Shown: in pieces, positions 27,110 through 36,023 of the stretch
Position numbering within the stretch: the first letter of the stretch is position 1
Layout: each line of letters begins with the position of its first letter
Source: an uncultured Verrucomicrobiae bacterium
GTDB lineage: Bacteria; Verrucomicrobiota; Verrucomicrobiia; Limisphaerales; AAA164-E04
Assembly (NCBI GenBank): GCA_943788245.1
Contig: CALSPN010000047.1
Location: 1 to 37,862, forward strand
DNA length: 37,862 nt
Direction: 5' to 3'
Translations under genes and position numbers: made by a program
The notes under the pieces: model-generated
Told to the model about the DNA's origin: nothing
The model's input: only the letters and a program-made list of their open reading frames with translations
Database searches by the model: none

Positions 27110-27620
27110 AATAGCTTGTTGATTCGAAAATACGTCGTTTTTTAAATTTATTCACTGTGTGGTTATAGTCAGTTTAAGCACTTCGAAATCGTTATCAAAC
27201 CGCTATTTAACGACAAGCGGCCTTATTCTACCGTATTTTTTTTCTTTATGAATGATATATTAAAAAAAAATGTAAAACCTTTATAATCAGTGATTAGCCT
27301 GCTTTGGTAAATATGAGTCAGATACCTTAGCTCGCTCACTGGCTTAAACGTAAGACGAGACTAGCGAAACTTGGCCTTTTTCATCGAGAATAAGATATTC
27401 ACACTTATTAACGAGTTATTCACAATGTCAAAAAAAGCCTGAAAAGATCCGTTTAAGCAGTCAATACCTAACCACTTATAACCAAAACATTCATCTCGCC
27501 TCCAAGCCCTACGTAACAGCACTGAAGGGTGTATCATGAATGGCAATAGCCAATATTAATCCCATCTTTGGAAAGCTTGCAATGGGCAATCTGAAGAATT
27601 TCTCAAACTCTAAAGGTGCT
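27110..27620. other. putative replication origin region (oriC)
   Basis: This gap directly upstream of dnaA has no gene and is AT-rich, especially 27228-27285 with T8 and A9 runs, a candidate unwinding element. DnaA-box-like nonamers include TTATTCACA at 27416-27424 (full match to TTATNCACA). One-mismatch copies are TTATTCACT at 27148-27156 and ATATTCACA at 27395-27403, and a two-mismatch copy in the other orientation is at 27158-27166. Position plus boxes plus AT-richness support an origin or at least a dnaA autoregulatory region; skew and other evidence are lacking. Confidence 0.5.
27416..27424 (+). promoter_or_regulatory. DnaA box
   Basis: TTATTCACA is a perfect match to the relaxed consensus TTATNCACA. 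It lies about 300 bases upstream of dnaA, close to a one-mismatch copy at 27395-27403. Confidence 0.5.
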
Positions 27621-29043
27621 TTAATAATTGATTTCTTCCACAACAGCATCCGAAGTGGAAAATCCAATGACTCGGACTTCTGCTCCAGCTGCAACCATGG
27701 TTCCATTTGTAACAACGTCGAGAATTGTATCTCCGAAACGCGCTTTCCCCCCTGGCCTGAGTGGCGATAAAGTGACTCCTGTTAAACCTAGTAAGTCCTT
27801 TTCACTCTTTTCTCTACTCAAGATACCTTGATCGCCACTTGTTGTCTCTGAAATCAGCTGATGAAAAAGTCGAGTTTTGGGGAGGACTGAACTTAATATA
27901 ACCATCAGTAGCGTCGATCCGGCTATAGCGGTCAATAAGACCTGCAACGGATATTTGAACTGACCATAGGATGGCATTTGCCATACAGGCAAGCTTGGGT
28001 CCATATCCACCAAACCCATCAAAACAGACCAAAGCATGAGCAGGATACCTGAAAGCCCGATAACAAAAAGGCCAGGAAGTAAAAATAACTCCACTATCAA
28101 GAGAAAAAGCCCGATAATAAAAAATGCAGCCCATTCGAGCCTGATAAACCTGCAATGTAACCACCAAGAAAGTAAATAGCGAATGCAGCTAGCCCTAAAA
28201 TCCCGGGAAGTCCGAAGCCTGGAGTTTTGAACTCAAGGTAAACGCCAAGGATTCCTGCGATGAGCAGGATCGAACTGATTTTATTTATCCATGTCCCTGC
28301 TTTTTCAGCTCCAGTGGGTGTGATTCTGATCACTTCAGGATTTGCATAACCCAAAACCTCGATAAGTTCGACTTGAGAGTTTACCGTCCCATGGCTCATT
28401 AACTTTTGCGGAGGATTGCCATAGTTGATTTCCGCTTCTTTATTTGTCAGAGTCAGAATCTGACCTTTTTCCGACAAGACTTTGTCTCCCTTCTTAAGTT
28501 CTTTGGATTTGTCGATCATGGCTTCCACCACAGCAGGGTCATGTCCGTTCTCTTCCGCGGTTGCACGGATAAGCGCTGAAATCCCAGAAGTCATTTTGAC
28601 TTCCATGGTGTTGGGCATTTCACTGGCTCCACCTCCAGGGCTTACCATGATGGGTGCAGCTGCACCTATCACGCTGACAGGCGACATGTAGATTTCATTT
28701 GTAGCGACTGATATAAAAGCTCCTGCTGAAAAAGCCTTGGAGTTGATTAAGTTACCTTACGACCCTTGAATTTGGCGATGATTTGGATAATTTCCTGCGT
28801 TACATCGACTCGACCTCCATTGGTATCCATGTCCAGTATGAGGCAGTCGGCTTTTGAAGCAATGGCCTCCTTTACACCCCGGCGAACAAGATAGGTGAGG
28901 GGCGGCATGATGTCCTCCCTGATCGGGATAATGTAGATTTTCTCCTTTTGGATGGATTGAACTTTTGTGTCCGCTCCATGCACGAACTGTGAAAGTCCTG
29001 ACAAGAGAGAAAAATAAACAAAAAGCCATTTGCTGAAGGTCAT
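27621..29043 (-). CDS. nfeD: long NfeD-type membrane serine protease, two frameshifts
   Basis: This protein family combines a ClpP/SppA-like protease domain, membrane helices and a C-terminal OB (NfeD) domain, and partners with SPFH/stomatin proteins. From ATG at 29043 a signal peptide (WLFVYFSLLSGLSQFVHG) leads into IIPIREDIMPPLTYLVRRGV and LILDMDTNGGRVDVT. Restoring one base near 28748-28752 leads into INSKAFSAGAFISVATNEIY, with the nucleophile in FSAG, then MSPVSVIGAA. Restoring one base at 28134-28138 joins AGLSG to EWAAFFIIGLFLLIVELFLL. The C-terminal domain has GLTGVTLSPLRPGGKARFG. Both lesions are apparent one-base losses. No stomatin gene is adjacent; dnaA lies downstream. Confidence 0.85.
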
Positions 29044-29159
29044 GTCTGAAAGATACATCTAGGCATCGGCTACTTCAACTTCGCTTTGGAGCAGATGTGT
29101 TATTTCCCGCATGCGACGGCAATGGCCAAACTCTCCTAATGAAGCAAAGGTTTTTCAGG

Positions 29160-30731
29160 CTAAACCCGCGTGGACAAGCATATTTTGGATTTCCGTAGGA
29201 GTAGATTCCAATTTGTGGGCATGCTCAAATAAGGGGGCTGTTTCTGCTCGAAAATATGGTTTTTTGTTTTAGTGGATACCCCAATCACATTGAACTCAGT
29301 GATTGCCGCATCAACACAAGACTGAAGATCCTTCCATCTTTCCTCCGCTGTCTTCTCACTTTGATGGATGCGCTTGATGTTTTCGAATGTGGAAAGAATG
29401 TGTGATGACAAGGTTGGATCTTCACTGAAAAGAAATCCAGAAGCCAATTTTTTCTTGCCGAGCCGACGGGCTGTTTCAGTGTAACTGACAGCTGCGAAAT
29501 AGACCAGAGAGGTGGCTGCAAAATGACGGAAATCATTCATGGTGGCATATAAAGTTCCAATCAACTGGTCAACCATTCTGAGATCAGCTTTCGACGACTT
29601 GGCCAGAGAACTCAAGGCCGCGAGAGGACCGGGTCGCCTCAGTGATTGAGGTGAGAGGCAAGAAGCTAATCTTTGAATGTTTTGAAGTGTCAGGGGGAAT
29701 CCTGTCGAAAGAAGCGGATCAATGAATCCAGCAGAAGAGGAAAGCATGATCCATCGGTTTCCGCATGTTCGCTCCATTTCGAAACCCACACGTTTTATTT
29801 TGCGCAAAGGGTATAGAGGAACTGCCTTTTGGAATAATCGCTTAAGTTCATCATGCTTGTTAACAACGCTCGACCAGATCGATTCGGGTGATTGATCTTG
29901 GATCGATCGATAATTTTTTTCTCTTAAGACAGCTCCCGCACTTACCTGACCGTGATCAAATCTCAAAGACCAAACCCACCCACCGTCAATGATATGGTGA
30001 ATGGCTGAGTCTTCTGGGTGGTATGGCAACGGTTCAGTCCCCAATTGACTATTTGAAGGGTGTATTGTTGCTACCCCACTGAAGTGCCCATGAACGGCAA
30101 ACGTCTCAGGCGTGGAAGTGAGAGGTTTTTTTCTTATATTGAGAAGCTGGCCAATGCCGGCTCGCCCTCCACAGGCATCGATGAGCAACCCTGCCTTTAC
30201 TCGTCGCTTCCTTTGCTCACTTTTGATCCAAAGTAAAACGCCATCGTCTTCTTCCCTCAAATCAGAGATATCTGTGAGATCCGAATATTCCACGCCCATT
30301 TTTTTACATTGATCAACCAGAAAAAGGTCCCAATCGGCACGCCACCATTGTGTGTCTGCGACAAAGTTATTGGGACTCGCTGCAACTAACAGTTCATCAT
30401 CCCATTCCGTGAGGTCGGAGGATTTCCCTTTTGATTGACGGTTGTAAAAACTGAATCCCCGTTTTAATCCCACCTTCAAGTCAGGATGAACCTTTTTCCA
30501 TTTACCATATTGCGTGAAATCCAGAAGAAATGGCAAGTCATGAGCTTTTGCTATTTCCTCAAGCAAAAGATTGGTCAGTGGGGTAGTGGATTCTCCGATA
30601 GTCATTCTTGGGTGCTGACCTTTTTCAACAAGCAATACACTGCAACCGTGCTTACGGGCGATCATCGCTGTAAGCGCACCGGCAAAACCAGAGCCAAGAA
30701 CGACGACATCAAAGTGTTGCTTTCGGATCAT
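29160..30731 (-). CDS. flavin-dependent halogenase-like oxidoreductase
   Basis: This FAD-binding protein of the tryptophan-halogenase superfamily has about 523 residues. It carries the dinucleotide motif GSGFAGALTA, then GESTTP (the GExTxP motif of the family), and LKVGLKRGFSFY, where Lys lines up with the catalytic Lys of halogenases. The usual WxWxIP motif reads WVWSLRF here, so proline is lost and halogenation is doubtful; it may be an oxygenase or dehydrogenase. Later SSAGFIDPLLSTGF fits the FAD-binding end. The ATG at 30731 is preferred over 30749 because it gives a four-base ATGA overlap with the radical SAM stop, implying translational coupling. The product is unknown. Confidence 0.85.
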   Translation of the reverse strand: MIRKQHFDVVVLGSGFAGALTAMIARKHGCSVLLVEKGQHPRMTIGESTTPLTNLLLEEIAKAHDLPFLLDFTQYGKWKKVHPDLKVGLKRGFSFYNRQSKGKSSDLTEWDDELLVAASPNNFVADTQWWRADWDLFLVDQCKKMGVEYSDLTDISDLREEDDGVLLWIKSEQRKRRVKAGLLIDACGGRAGIGQLLNIRKKPLTSTPETFAVHGHFSGVATIHPSNSQLGTEPLPYHPEDSAIHHIIDGGWVWSLRFDHGQVSAGAVLREKNYRSIQDQSPESIWSSVVNKHDELKRLFQKAVPLYPLRKIKRVGFEMERTCGNRWIMLSSSAGFIDPLLSTGFPLTLQNIQRLASCLSPQSLRRPGPLAALSSLAKSSKADLRMVDQLIGTLYATMNDFRHFAATSLVYFAAVSYTETARRLGKKKLASGFLFSEDPTLSSHILSTFENIKRIHQSEKTAEERWKDLQSCVDAAITEFNVIGVSTKTKNHIFEQKQPPYLSMPTNWNLLLRKSKICLSTRV

Positions 30732-31705
30732 GGGTGGCACGTGCGACATTGGATTTCCGGCAATATTTTTTGAAATTGATTCATCTGCTCCAATCTTGCG
30801 CGCCTGGGCTCAAAACATACCTTGCATTCACTGAACATTTTCAGGTCCCAGAGATCAACAAAGACTCGACCCCGGTCCATTTGCAGGGCATGTGAAAAAC
30901 AGGATTCCAAGGTATGGATCGTTGGTTGGGCAAAGTTCCCCTGATTTTTTAATGCATGCATCGCTCCGGTGGTGGCCCTTGAGGGGATCAGTGACACGCA
31001 TGAGGCCTCCTGATCAAAGGCAAAACGAACGGATCTCTGACAAAGGCTCAAAGCTTCTGCCTGGCCTGTAAATGGTGGCTGAACCATGATAAATGCACGA
31101 TGTGCAATACTTTGTGCGTTGAGAAACTCACAGGCTGTCATGTAATCCTCAAGGGAAAACCGCTTATTCAATTTATCCAGGAGAGGATCATCAGCAACTT
31201 CCAATCCCATGGCGATTTCCAACTGGGGGTCCAGTAGTTCTTTGAAAAGCGAGATATGCTTCCCTGAAAGTTTAGGGTGATTCTCAACTATGACTCGTTC
31301 ATAGCCTGAGAGAGAATTTGCAATCCGCATGTAATCGGCCGTATAGATGGCTTTTGTGTCAAAAAAGCTACCGCTGTTGTATATCTTGATCTGCCTTAGT
31401 CGGTGCTTGGAAGACTTTTCCAATTGTCGGAGTGCAGAACTAAGTTGGACTGGAGCATGCCCGGGTGACATGGGTTTTAAAGATGTATGCTTCCATAAAT
31501 CACACATGACACATGTCCAGGGACACTCGCGATTGATCAAGAAAATGGTTGCTGTTTCCAATAAACAACCCATGGGCCCCATTTCTTGTTCCACAAGTAT
31601 ATCAGGAGTGGATTGCGCCCCAGGTCGGCTCGTGGGCTCACGTAACGCCCTGATCCACTGAGTGCGTGTTGAAGCAGTTTCGGGGTATGGGGTTGATTGA
31701 AGCAT
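30728..31705 (-). CDS. radical SAM enzyme with C-terminal CxxC pairs
   Basis: This 325-residue protein carries the CxxxCxxC iron-sulfur motif at Cys61, Cys65 and Cys68 (NRECPWTCVMCDLW). It is followed by a glycine-type strand (IKIYNSGSFFD) and GLEVADDPLLDKLNKRFSLE, which resembles Elp3-like radical SAM proteins. Near the end are CKVC (294-297) and CRTC (320-323), which could bind an extra cluster or zinc. It overlaps the flavoprotein start by four bases, so the two proteins are likely made together and act in one pathway. The substrate is unknown. Confidence 0.87.
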   Translation of the reverse strand: MLQSTPYPETASTRTQWIRALREPTSRPGAQSTPDILVEQEMGPMGCLLETATIFLINRECPWTCVMCDLWKHTSLKPMSPGHAPVQLSSALRQLEKSSKHRLRQIKIYNSGSFFDTKAIYTADYMRIANSLSGYERVIVENHPKLSGKHISLFKELLDPQLEIAMGLEVADDPLLDKLNKRFSLEDYMTACEFLNAQSIAHRAFIMVQPPFTGQAEALSLCQRSVRFAFDQEASCVSLIPSRATTGAMHALKNQGNFAQPTIHTLESCFSHALQMDRGRVFVDLWDLKMFSECKVCFEPRRARLEQMNQFQKILPEIQCRTCHP

Positions 31706-31725
31706 GTGCCTGTAAGTCCTTTGAA

Positions 31726-32136
31726 CTAAGAATTTCTGATGGCCTCAAGCTCCATGCGGCAGACTTGCCATTCGTCTTATACTTTAACGCTTGTTTTTCG
31801 ATAACACGCAACATTATTATTATTACAAACAAAAATCACCCATCCAAGTCGCGCATAGTGGTGATCAAGTGCAAGTTGTGCCACGAACTTCAGTATGACA
31901 TTTCCATACACCGGACGATCCTCAAAATATCTAATGGACACTTTGGCTGCTGGTTTGTTTCCGAAGAAACATGGTGATTATCAGTTCTCGGTTGCTGTGA
32001 CCCGATCTGCCATTCCTTCGTAACTGGCGATGGCTTTAATGAATTCCACGATTAAAGAAACATCGTTGATAGTGGCTTTAAGGCTGTAATCAATGGAGGT
32101 CCGAAGAAGGTGGTATTCATTTTGTAGACGCTTCAT
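31726..32136 (-). pseudogene. decayed GNAT acetyltransferase
   Basis: The frame from 32136 gives ATINDVSLIVEFIKAIASYE and GMADRVTATEN, the typical start of a GNAT/diamine acetyltransferase. It is then broken by two stops in a row at 31978-31983. The same frame continues with PCFFGNKPAAKVSIRYFED, then LKFVAQLALDHHYARLGW, NNNNVACYRKTSVKV, a third stop, DEWQVCRMELEAI and a final TAG at 31726-31728. The acetyl-CoA-binding stretch in the middle (about 40-50 residues) is deleted. Everything lies in one frame, so these are real nonsense and deletion lesions, not indel errors. Its start overlaps the rnc 3' end. Confidence 0.75.
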
Positions 32137-32851
32137 CAGAATTGATATTTTCCCTAATGTTGACCAAAGCTTCGGCAGCTGCATGAAATTCCGCTTCTTT
32201 TTTGCTCTTACCACAGCCACGTCCAAGTTCCTTCTCACCATGTAGTACTGCACATTCAAAAGAGCGGTCATGGTCAGGCCCACTGACATTCAATAATTCA
32301 TAATGTGGTGGCTGGTTGGATTGTATCTGAAGGTATTCCTGCAATTCACCCTTCGGATTTTCCAAGTTGGGGAGTATCTGAAGCTCACCTAAATGGTCGT
32401 TGAAAAATCTCAGAATAAATTCTTTTGTCCCTTCGTATCCAGCATCAATGAAAACAGCTCCTACAATGGCTTCAAATGCATCCGCAAGGGCACTGGATCT
32501 TTCCCTGCCGCCGCTGAGCTCCTCTCCTCGACTCATCAGCAGACAAGAGCCAAGATCGATGATTTTGGCTAAATTAGCCAATGTGCGTCGATTTACAAGT
32601 TGGGCTCGGGCTTTGGTCAGAGGTCCTTCATCGTGTTCAGAGTAACGTTGATATAGCTCCAGAGTGATAATCAGTTGAAGCACCGCATCCCCGAGGAATT
32701 CCAAACGTTGGTTATTGTCAAGAGATCGGGCATCTAATCCGGAAAAGGATCGGTGAGTAAGGGCCAGCTGAATTTGTTTTTTGTCCCTGAATGTATACTG
32801 AATTCTGGATTCCAGTCGGAGGATTAATGTTTCGAAATCAGGCTTCTGCAT
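32117..32851 (-). CDS. rnc: ribonuclease III
   Basis: This double-strand-specific endoribonuclease processes rRNA and mRNA. The catalytic domain has NQRLEFLGDAVLQL (about 47-60, with the Glu/Asp metal ligands) and a second acidic site ADAFEAIVGAVFIDAGYEG. A C-terminal dsRNA-binding domain follows (GELQEYLQIQ through GRGCGKSKKEAEFHAAAEAL). The length of 244 residues is normal. The start overlaps the 3' end of the CxxC-protein gene by 14 bases, so the two are probably coupled. Confidence 0.97.
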   Translation of the reverse strand: MQKPDFETLILRLESRIQYTFRDKKQIQLALTHRSFSGLDARSLDNNQRLEFLGDAVLQLIITLELYQRYSEHDEGPLTKARAQLVNRRTLANLAKIIDLGSCLLMSRGEELSGGRERSSALADAFEAIVGAVFIDAGYEGTKEFILRFFNDHLGELQILPNLENPKGELQEYLQIQSNQPPHYELLNVSGPDHDRSFECAVLHGEKELGRGCGKSKKEAEFHAAAEALVNIRENINSDEASTK

Positions 32852-33470
32852 GGATTTCCTCCTTTTCCTGATTGATTTCTCCGCTGATTACTTGCGCATT
32901 GGAGGCGTTTGTTCCCTGTTTTGGGCTTGCTGGATCTCCATTTTCAGATTCGAGTTCATGTGGAAGCCCGTTCTCCATTAGTTCAGCTACATCATGCTGA
33001 ATGCGTCCTAGCTTCTCCGCGCTTAAATCAGGTTCTGCAATGGTAAAGACATCGCCTGTCTTTGCATGCTCGTATATGAAAATCCGTTGCCCTTTCTCAC
33101 GGACTTGTCCCCTTACTTTCAAAACCCTCTTTCGTTCCAGCATTACGGCCAGGATATAAAGCGCTCCGGCATAATGCGGTAGCTTTTTCTCACTCAGTTT
33201 TCTGAGAAGAGATTCCGCTGTATCCTTGCGGATTGCTTCAGGTGGAGGTGGGGGAGGGGATTCGTAGCGACCCTGCCAATGGGAAATAAATCCCTTCGCA
33301 GCACCTGAAGTGTCCGAAAATTGACCTTTCCAGCAGGTATCGCATACATCCTGCCTTTCGTAAGTTCCCTTTTGGGAAAATAGAAGGCTATGATAGATTT
33401 GCCGGTCCTCAAAACCGTTGTCACAACCGTGACATAGTCGGGACCTGGATTGAATATTCCAGTCGTTCAT
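32838..33470 (-). CDS. CxxC zinc-ribbon-like protein of unknown function
   Basis: This is not a family I can name. The 210-residue protein starts with CHGC (about 13-16) and CDTC (about 43-46), a likely four-cysteine zinc site. A PPPPPP run (about 72-77) and a helical, basic middle section (LLRKLSEKKLPHYAGALYIL, MLERKRVLKVRGQ) follow, with a polar acidic tail. It overlaps rnc by 14 bases and is upstream of it, suggesting a link to RNA processing, but no function can be stated. The start ATG is at 33470. Confidence 0.8.
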   Translation of the reverse strand: MNDWNIQSRSRLCHGCDNGFEDRQIYHSLLFSQKGTYERQDVCDTCWKGQFSDTSGAAKGFISHWQGRYESPPPPPPEAIRKDTAESLLRKLSEKKLPHYAGALYILAVMLERKRVLKVRGQVREKGQRIFIYEHAKTGDVFTIAEPDLSAEKLGRIQHDVAELMENGLPHELESENGDPASPKQGTNASNAQVISGEINQEKEEIHAEA

Positions 33471-34006
33471 TTCAGCTTACAATTCGGGTGTCACATTTGG
33501 ACAACATGTGCGTAAGCCTTTGTAGGGAAACGTCAAAACGAGGGTCCTTGTGGTATGAACGGATGGACACTCGTTTTGCTGCATCTGGCCTCCAAAGACA
33601 GCGGCGCTTAGAGTTATGTAGAATATTTATCATGGGGCAGCTCTGTATTCAATCGAGAATCTACATATTGTGAATCCTGTCCTTGTGGATAAAGGGAGGA
33701 ATCAGCGCTACCGCAAGCCCTCTAGAGCCTCGCGCTCATTATCGCATTTTTCGGGTGAAAGTTTTCCAATTCGATCCTCCTTCTCTTTTGTATCCTTTTG
33801 TTGAGATCAGAGAGTCTAAAATAATATTCCGTAAACGCGGGTGGATACTGAGCCCGCCATCCGAGACTGAACTCAAGAAACAATGAGGAATTTCAGTGCA
33901 CATCTCAGGATCGAAAATCCTTGGTGATTCATTTTTGAATGAGTTTATCACCCTTGCAAAGCCCCTGATCTTAACAATCATCATTACCAATCAGAGTGAG
34001 AGAACC
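33471..34006. other. intergenic stretch, no gene recognised
   Basis: About 535 bases between the CxxC gene and the end of the sulfite-oxidase gene. Short frames have no family resemblance. The only structure noted is a weak inverted repeat (TATGTAGA near 33616 and TCTACATA near 33660). It presumably contains the promoter of the CxxC-rnc transcript. Confidence 0.45.
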
Positions 34007-35228
34007 TCAAATTTCGAGTTTAATCTTCCTGGGCCATTGTTGATACGCTTCCCAGTAAGTCTTTTTCAAAGAAATCTCATCATCCTCTGCTGATGGCTGA
34101 ATGCGTTCATTTACGTCAATGGCTCTTGAAACAAGCTGGTGTTCTCCTGGAGTCACATGTGCCAGATCAATCCAAAAAAAACCGCCAACAGTATTTGTGA
34201 CGTGGAATGGATTCATCCCATCGTGCGGTCTGCCACTGACCATCATTCAATTTCACTTCCACTCGTTCAATATCGGTCCCATCACTCCATGCTGCTCCGT
34301 AGGCTCTGAGTGGAATTTTACCGTTTTGAGAGGGCCGTCGAGTCACACGGCCTATGATGGACTTCAGGTTCATGCGAGTGACAGATGTTTCCACGTAGGT
34401 AAGTTCCTGATCCGTTTTTTCACCGCGAACTGTGACGTAATCACGAGCCATGTAACGGCCCATGTAACGACGATCCCTGAGTTCAATGCGAGTCAGCCAT
34501 TTGACATTGGCAACGCCATACCAACCCGGAACGATAAGTCTGAGGGGAGCCCCATTGCGGAATTCCATGGGCTGATCATTTCGATTATACGCAAGGAGCA
34601 GCGGAAGACTCATGGCGTTTTCCAGGGTCATGCTTCGCCCGAAAGGAACTTCGATTTTCAATTCCCTTGAAGTTCCTTCCCGCAATACCTCCTCTTTGGT
34701 GTCTTTTCCGTAGAATACAATTTCGGTGGCCTTGGGGTTCAATCCGCATTTTTTCAGCAGCGGAGCGAGGTGAGTGCCTGTCCATTTGCTGTTGTAAATC
34801 GCATCCATGAACCCCTTGCTCGCTCCGTTGCCGGAACATTCAAGCGTCATATATTGATGCTGTTGAGGCATGGCGCGAATCTGATCCATGGTCAAAGTCA
34901 GTGACTTCTTCACAAGCCCACTTATTGATAGAGTAAATTTATCCTCATCAAACTCCGGCATCCCGTAATGTTGAACATTGAAGACCTGATCCTGCGGCGT
35001 GATGTATTCACCGAGCATTTCCCAATCCAAACGGTTCTCGCGAGCTCTGGGCATGCCCTCGAAGGGAACCCCTGTTTCGTCAGCTTGCTGCTGCTCAAAT
35101 GCCCCCCAGACGGATCCCGGTAAAGCCATAGATAACCCGGTCCACTGAATACTTTTACCGATTGCCTGACGGCGACTCAGTTTGTTTTTTGGTTTTTCGA
35201 CTGGATCGCTAGTCCGTTGATTTTTCAT
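34007..35228 (-). CDS. sulfite oxidase-like molybdopterin protein, frameshifted
   Basis: This periplasmic molybdenum enzyme probably oxidises sulfite to sulfate. It has a twin-arginine type leader (SRRQAIGKS, Arg19-Arg20). The molybdenum-binding Cys131 lies in TLECSGNGAS, and substrate/cofactor residues lie in FRNGAPLRLIVPGWYGVANVKWL. A C-terminal Ig-like dimerisation domain (AYGAAWSDGTDIERVEVKLN) follows. The straight frame ends at 34167 after RFF. With seven instead of eight A at 34174-34181 it continues as WIDLAHVTPGEHQLVSRAID to the stop at 34007, about 407 residues. It is 39 bases after the cupredoxin gene, a likely electron-acceptor partner. Confidence 0.87.
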
Positions 35229-35267
35229 GTTTGGTTATAAATGTCCTGCATGATTGTTCTGAGGGTT

Positions 35268-36023
35268 CTATTCCGATTGTGCCTTCAAGTGTTCAGGCGT
35301 CAAGACGATGTTCCATCGTGTCTCGGATGATTGTTTCAATTTCCTTACTTCAGTTTCCAGATACAAGCCTCCCGCAGGATGAACAACCCGTAACTGATAA
35401 TCTCCCGAGGGAATTTTTGAAAACTCAAATGCTCCCGACTTGGTTGTCTGTTGGAAATACGGATGATTAAACACACAAATCCAGCCTTTCATGGAACCAT
35501 GAAATACACAGTGAATATTCAGAGGGTTTTCAGCTCCTTTGGCAACTTTGGGTTCATGAAGATGTTCCTGGTTTTTGCCCAAATTGATATTGAAAGGGGG
35601 ATTGTCATTCAGGCACATCACATTGTGATAGGCTTCCTCGCTATTTTTAAATCGAACTTTGTCGCCGCTTTGAATTGCAATCATCTCAGGAATAAACATG
35701 AAGTTTTCCTGGTCCATCAAATGTGTTTTGATTTTCCGTTCAGTATCGACGACGAATTGCTTTTTGTCATCGCCGGGAACGAGTTCGACGACGGCCTCAG
35801 CGAGATAGTGCTCTGGTCCATTTAAATAATAGCGTCCAAATTTCCACGGTTTTTGCGGATCGGGTTTGTAAGTAATCCTGCCTTGTAGCTTGAGTGTTTC
35901 AAGGTTTCCCTTAAGTAATTTATGTTGTGTGGTTTCTGCAGGTAAGGGAATCCAGGATCCAATAGAAAAGAAAATGAATATCAAGAAGCTGTGATATTCA
36001 CTGGAGTACATTAATTTTGTCAT
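35268..36023 (-). CDS. exported cupredoxin-like copper protein
   Basis: This 251-residue protein has an N-terminal membrane or signal segment (FLIFIFFSIGSWIPL). A plastocyanin-like domain has copper ligands His133 (AYHNVM), Cys172, His175 and Met178 (HCVFHGSM) and the family's GWICVFNHPYF. The C-terminal part (GAFEFSKIPSGDYQLRVVHP) resembles a carboxypeptidase-regulatory-like beta-sandwich. The likely role is electron transfer in the periplasm. It is directly upstream of the sulfite-oxidase-like gene and probably receives its electrons, in place of the more usual cytochrome c. Confidence 0.85.
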   Translation of the reverse strand: MTKLMYSSEYHSFLIFIFFSIGSWIPLPAETTQHKLLKGNLETLKLQGRITYKPDPQKPWKFGRYYLNGPEHYLAEAVVELVPGDDKKQFVVDTERKIKTHLMDQENFMFIPEMIAIQSGDKVRFKNSEEAYHNVMCLNDNPPFNINLGKNQEHLHEPKVAKGAENPLNIHCVFHGSMKGWICVFNHPYFQQTTKSGAFEFSKIPSGDYQLRVVHPAGGLYLETEVRKLKQSSETRWNIVLTPEHLKAQSE

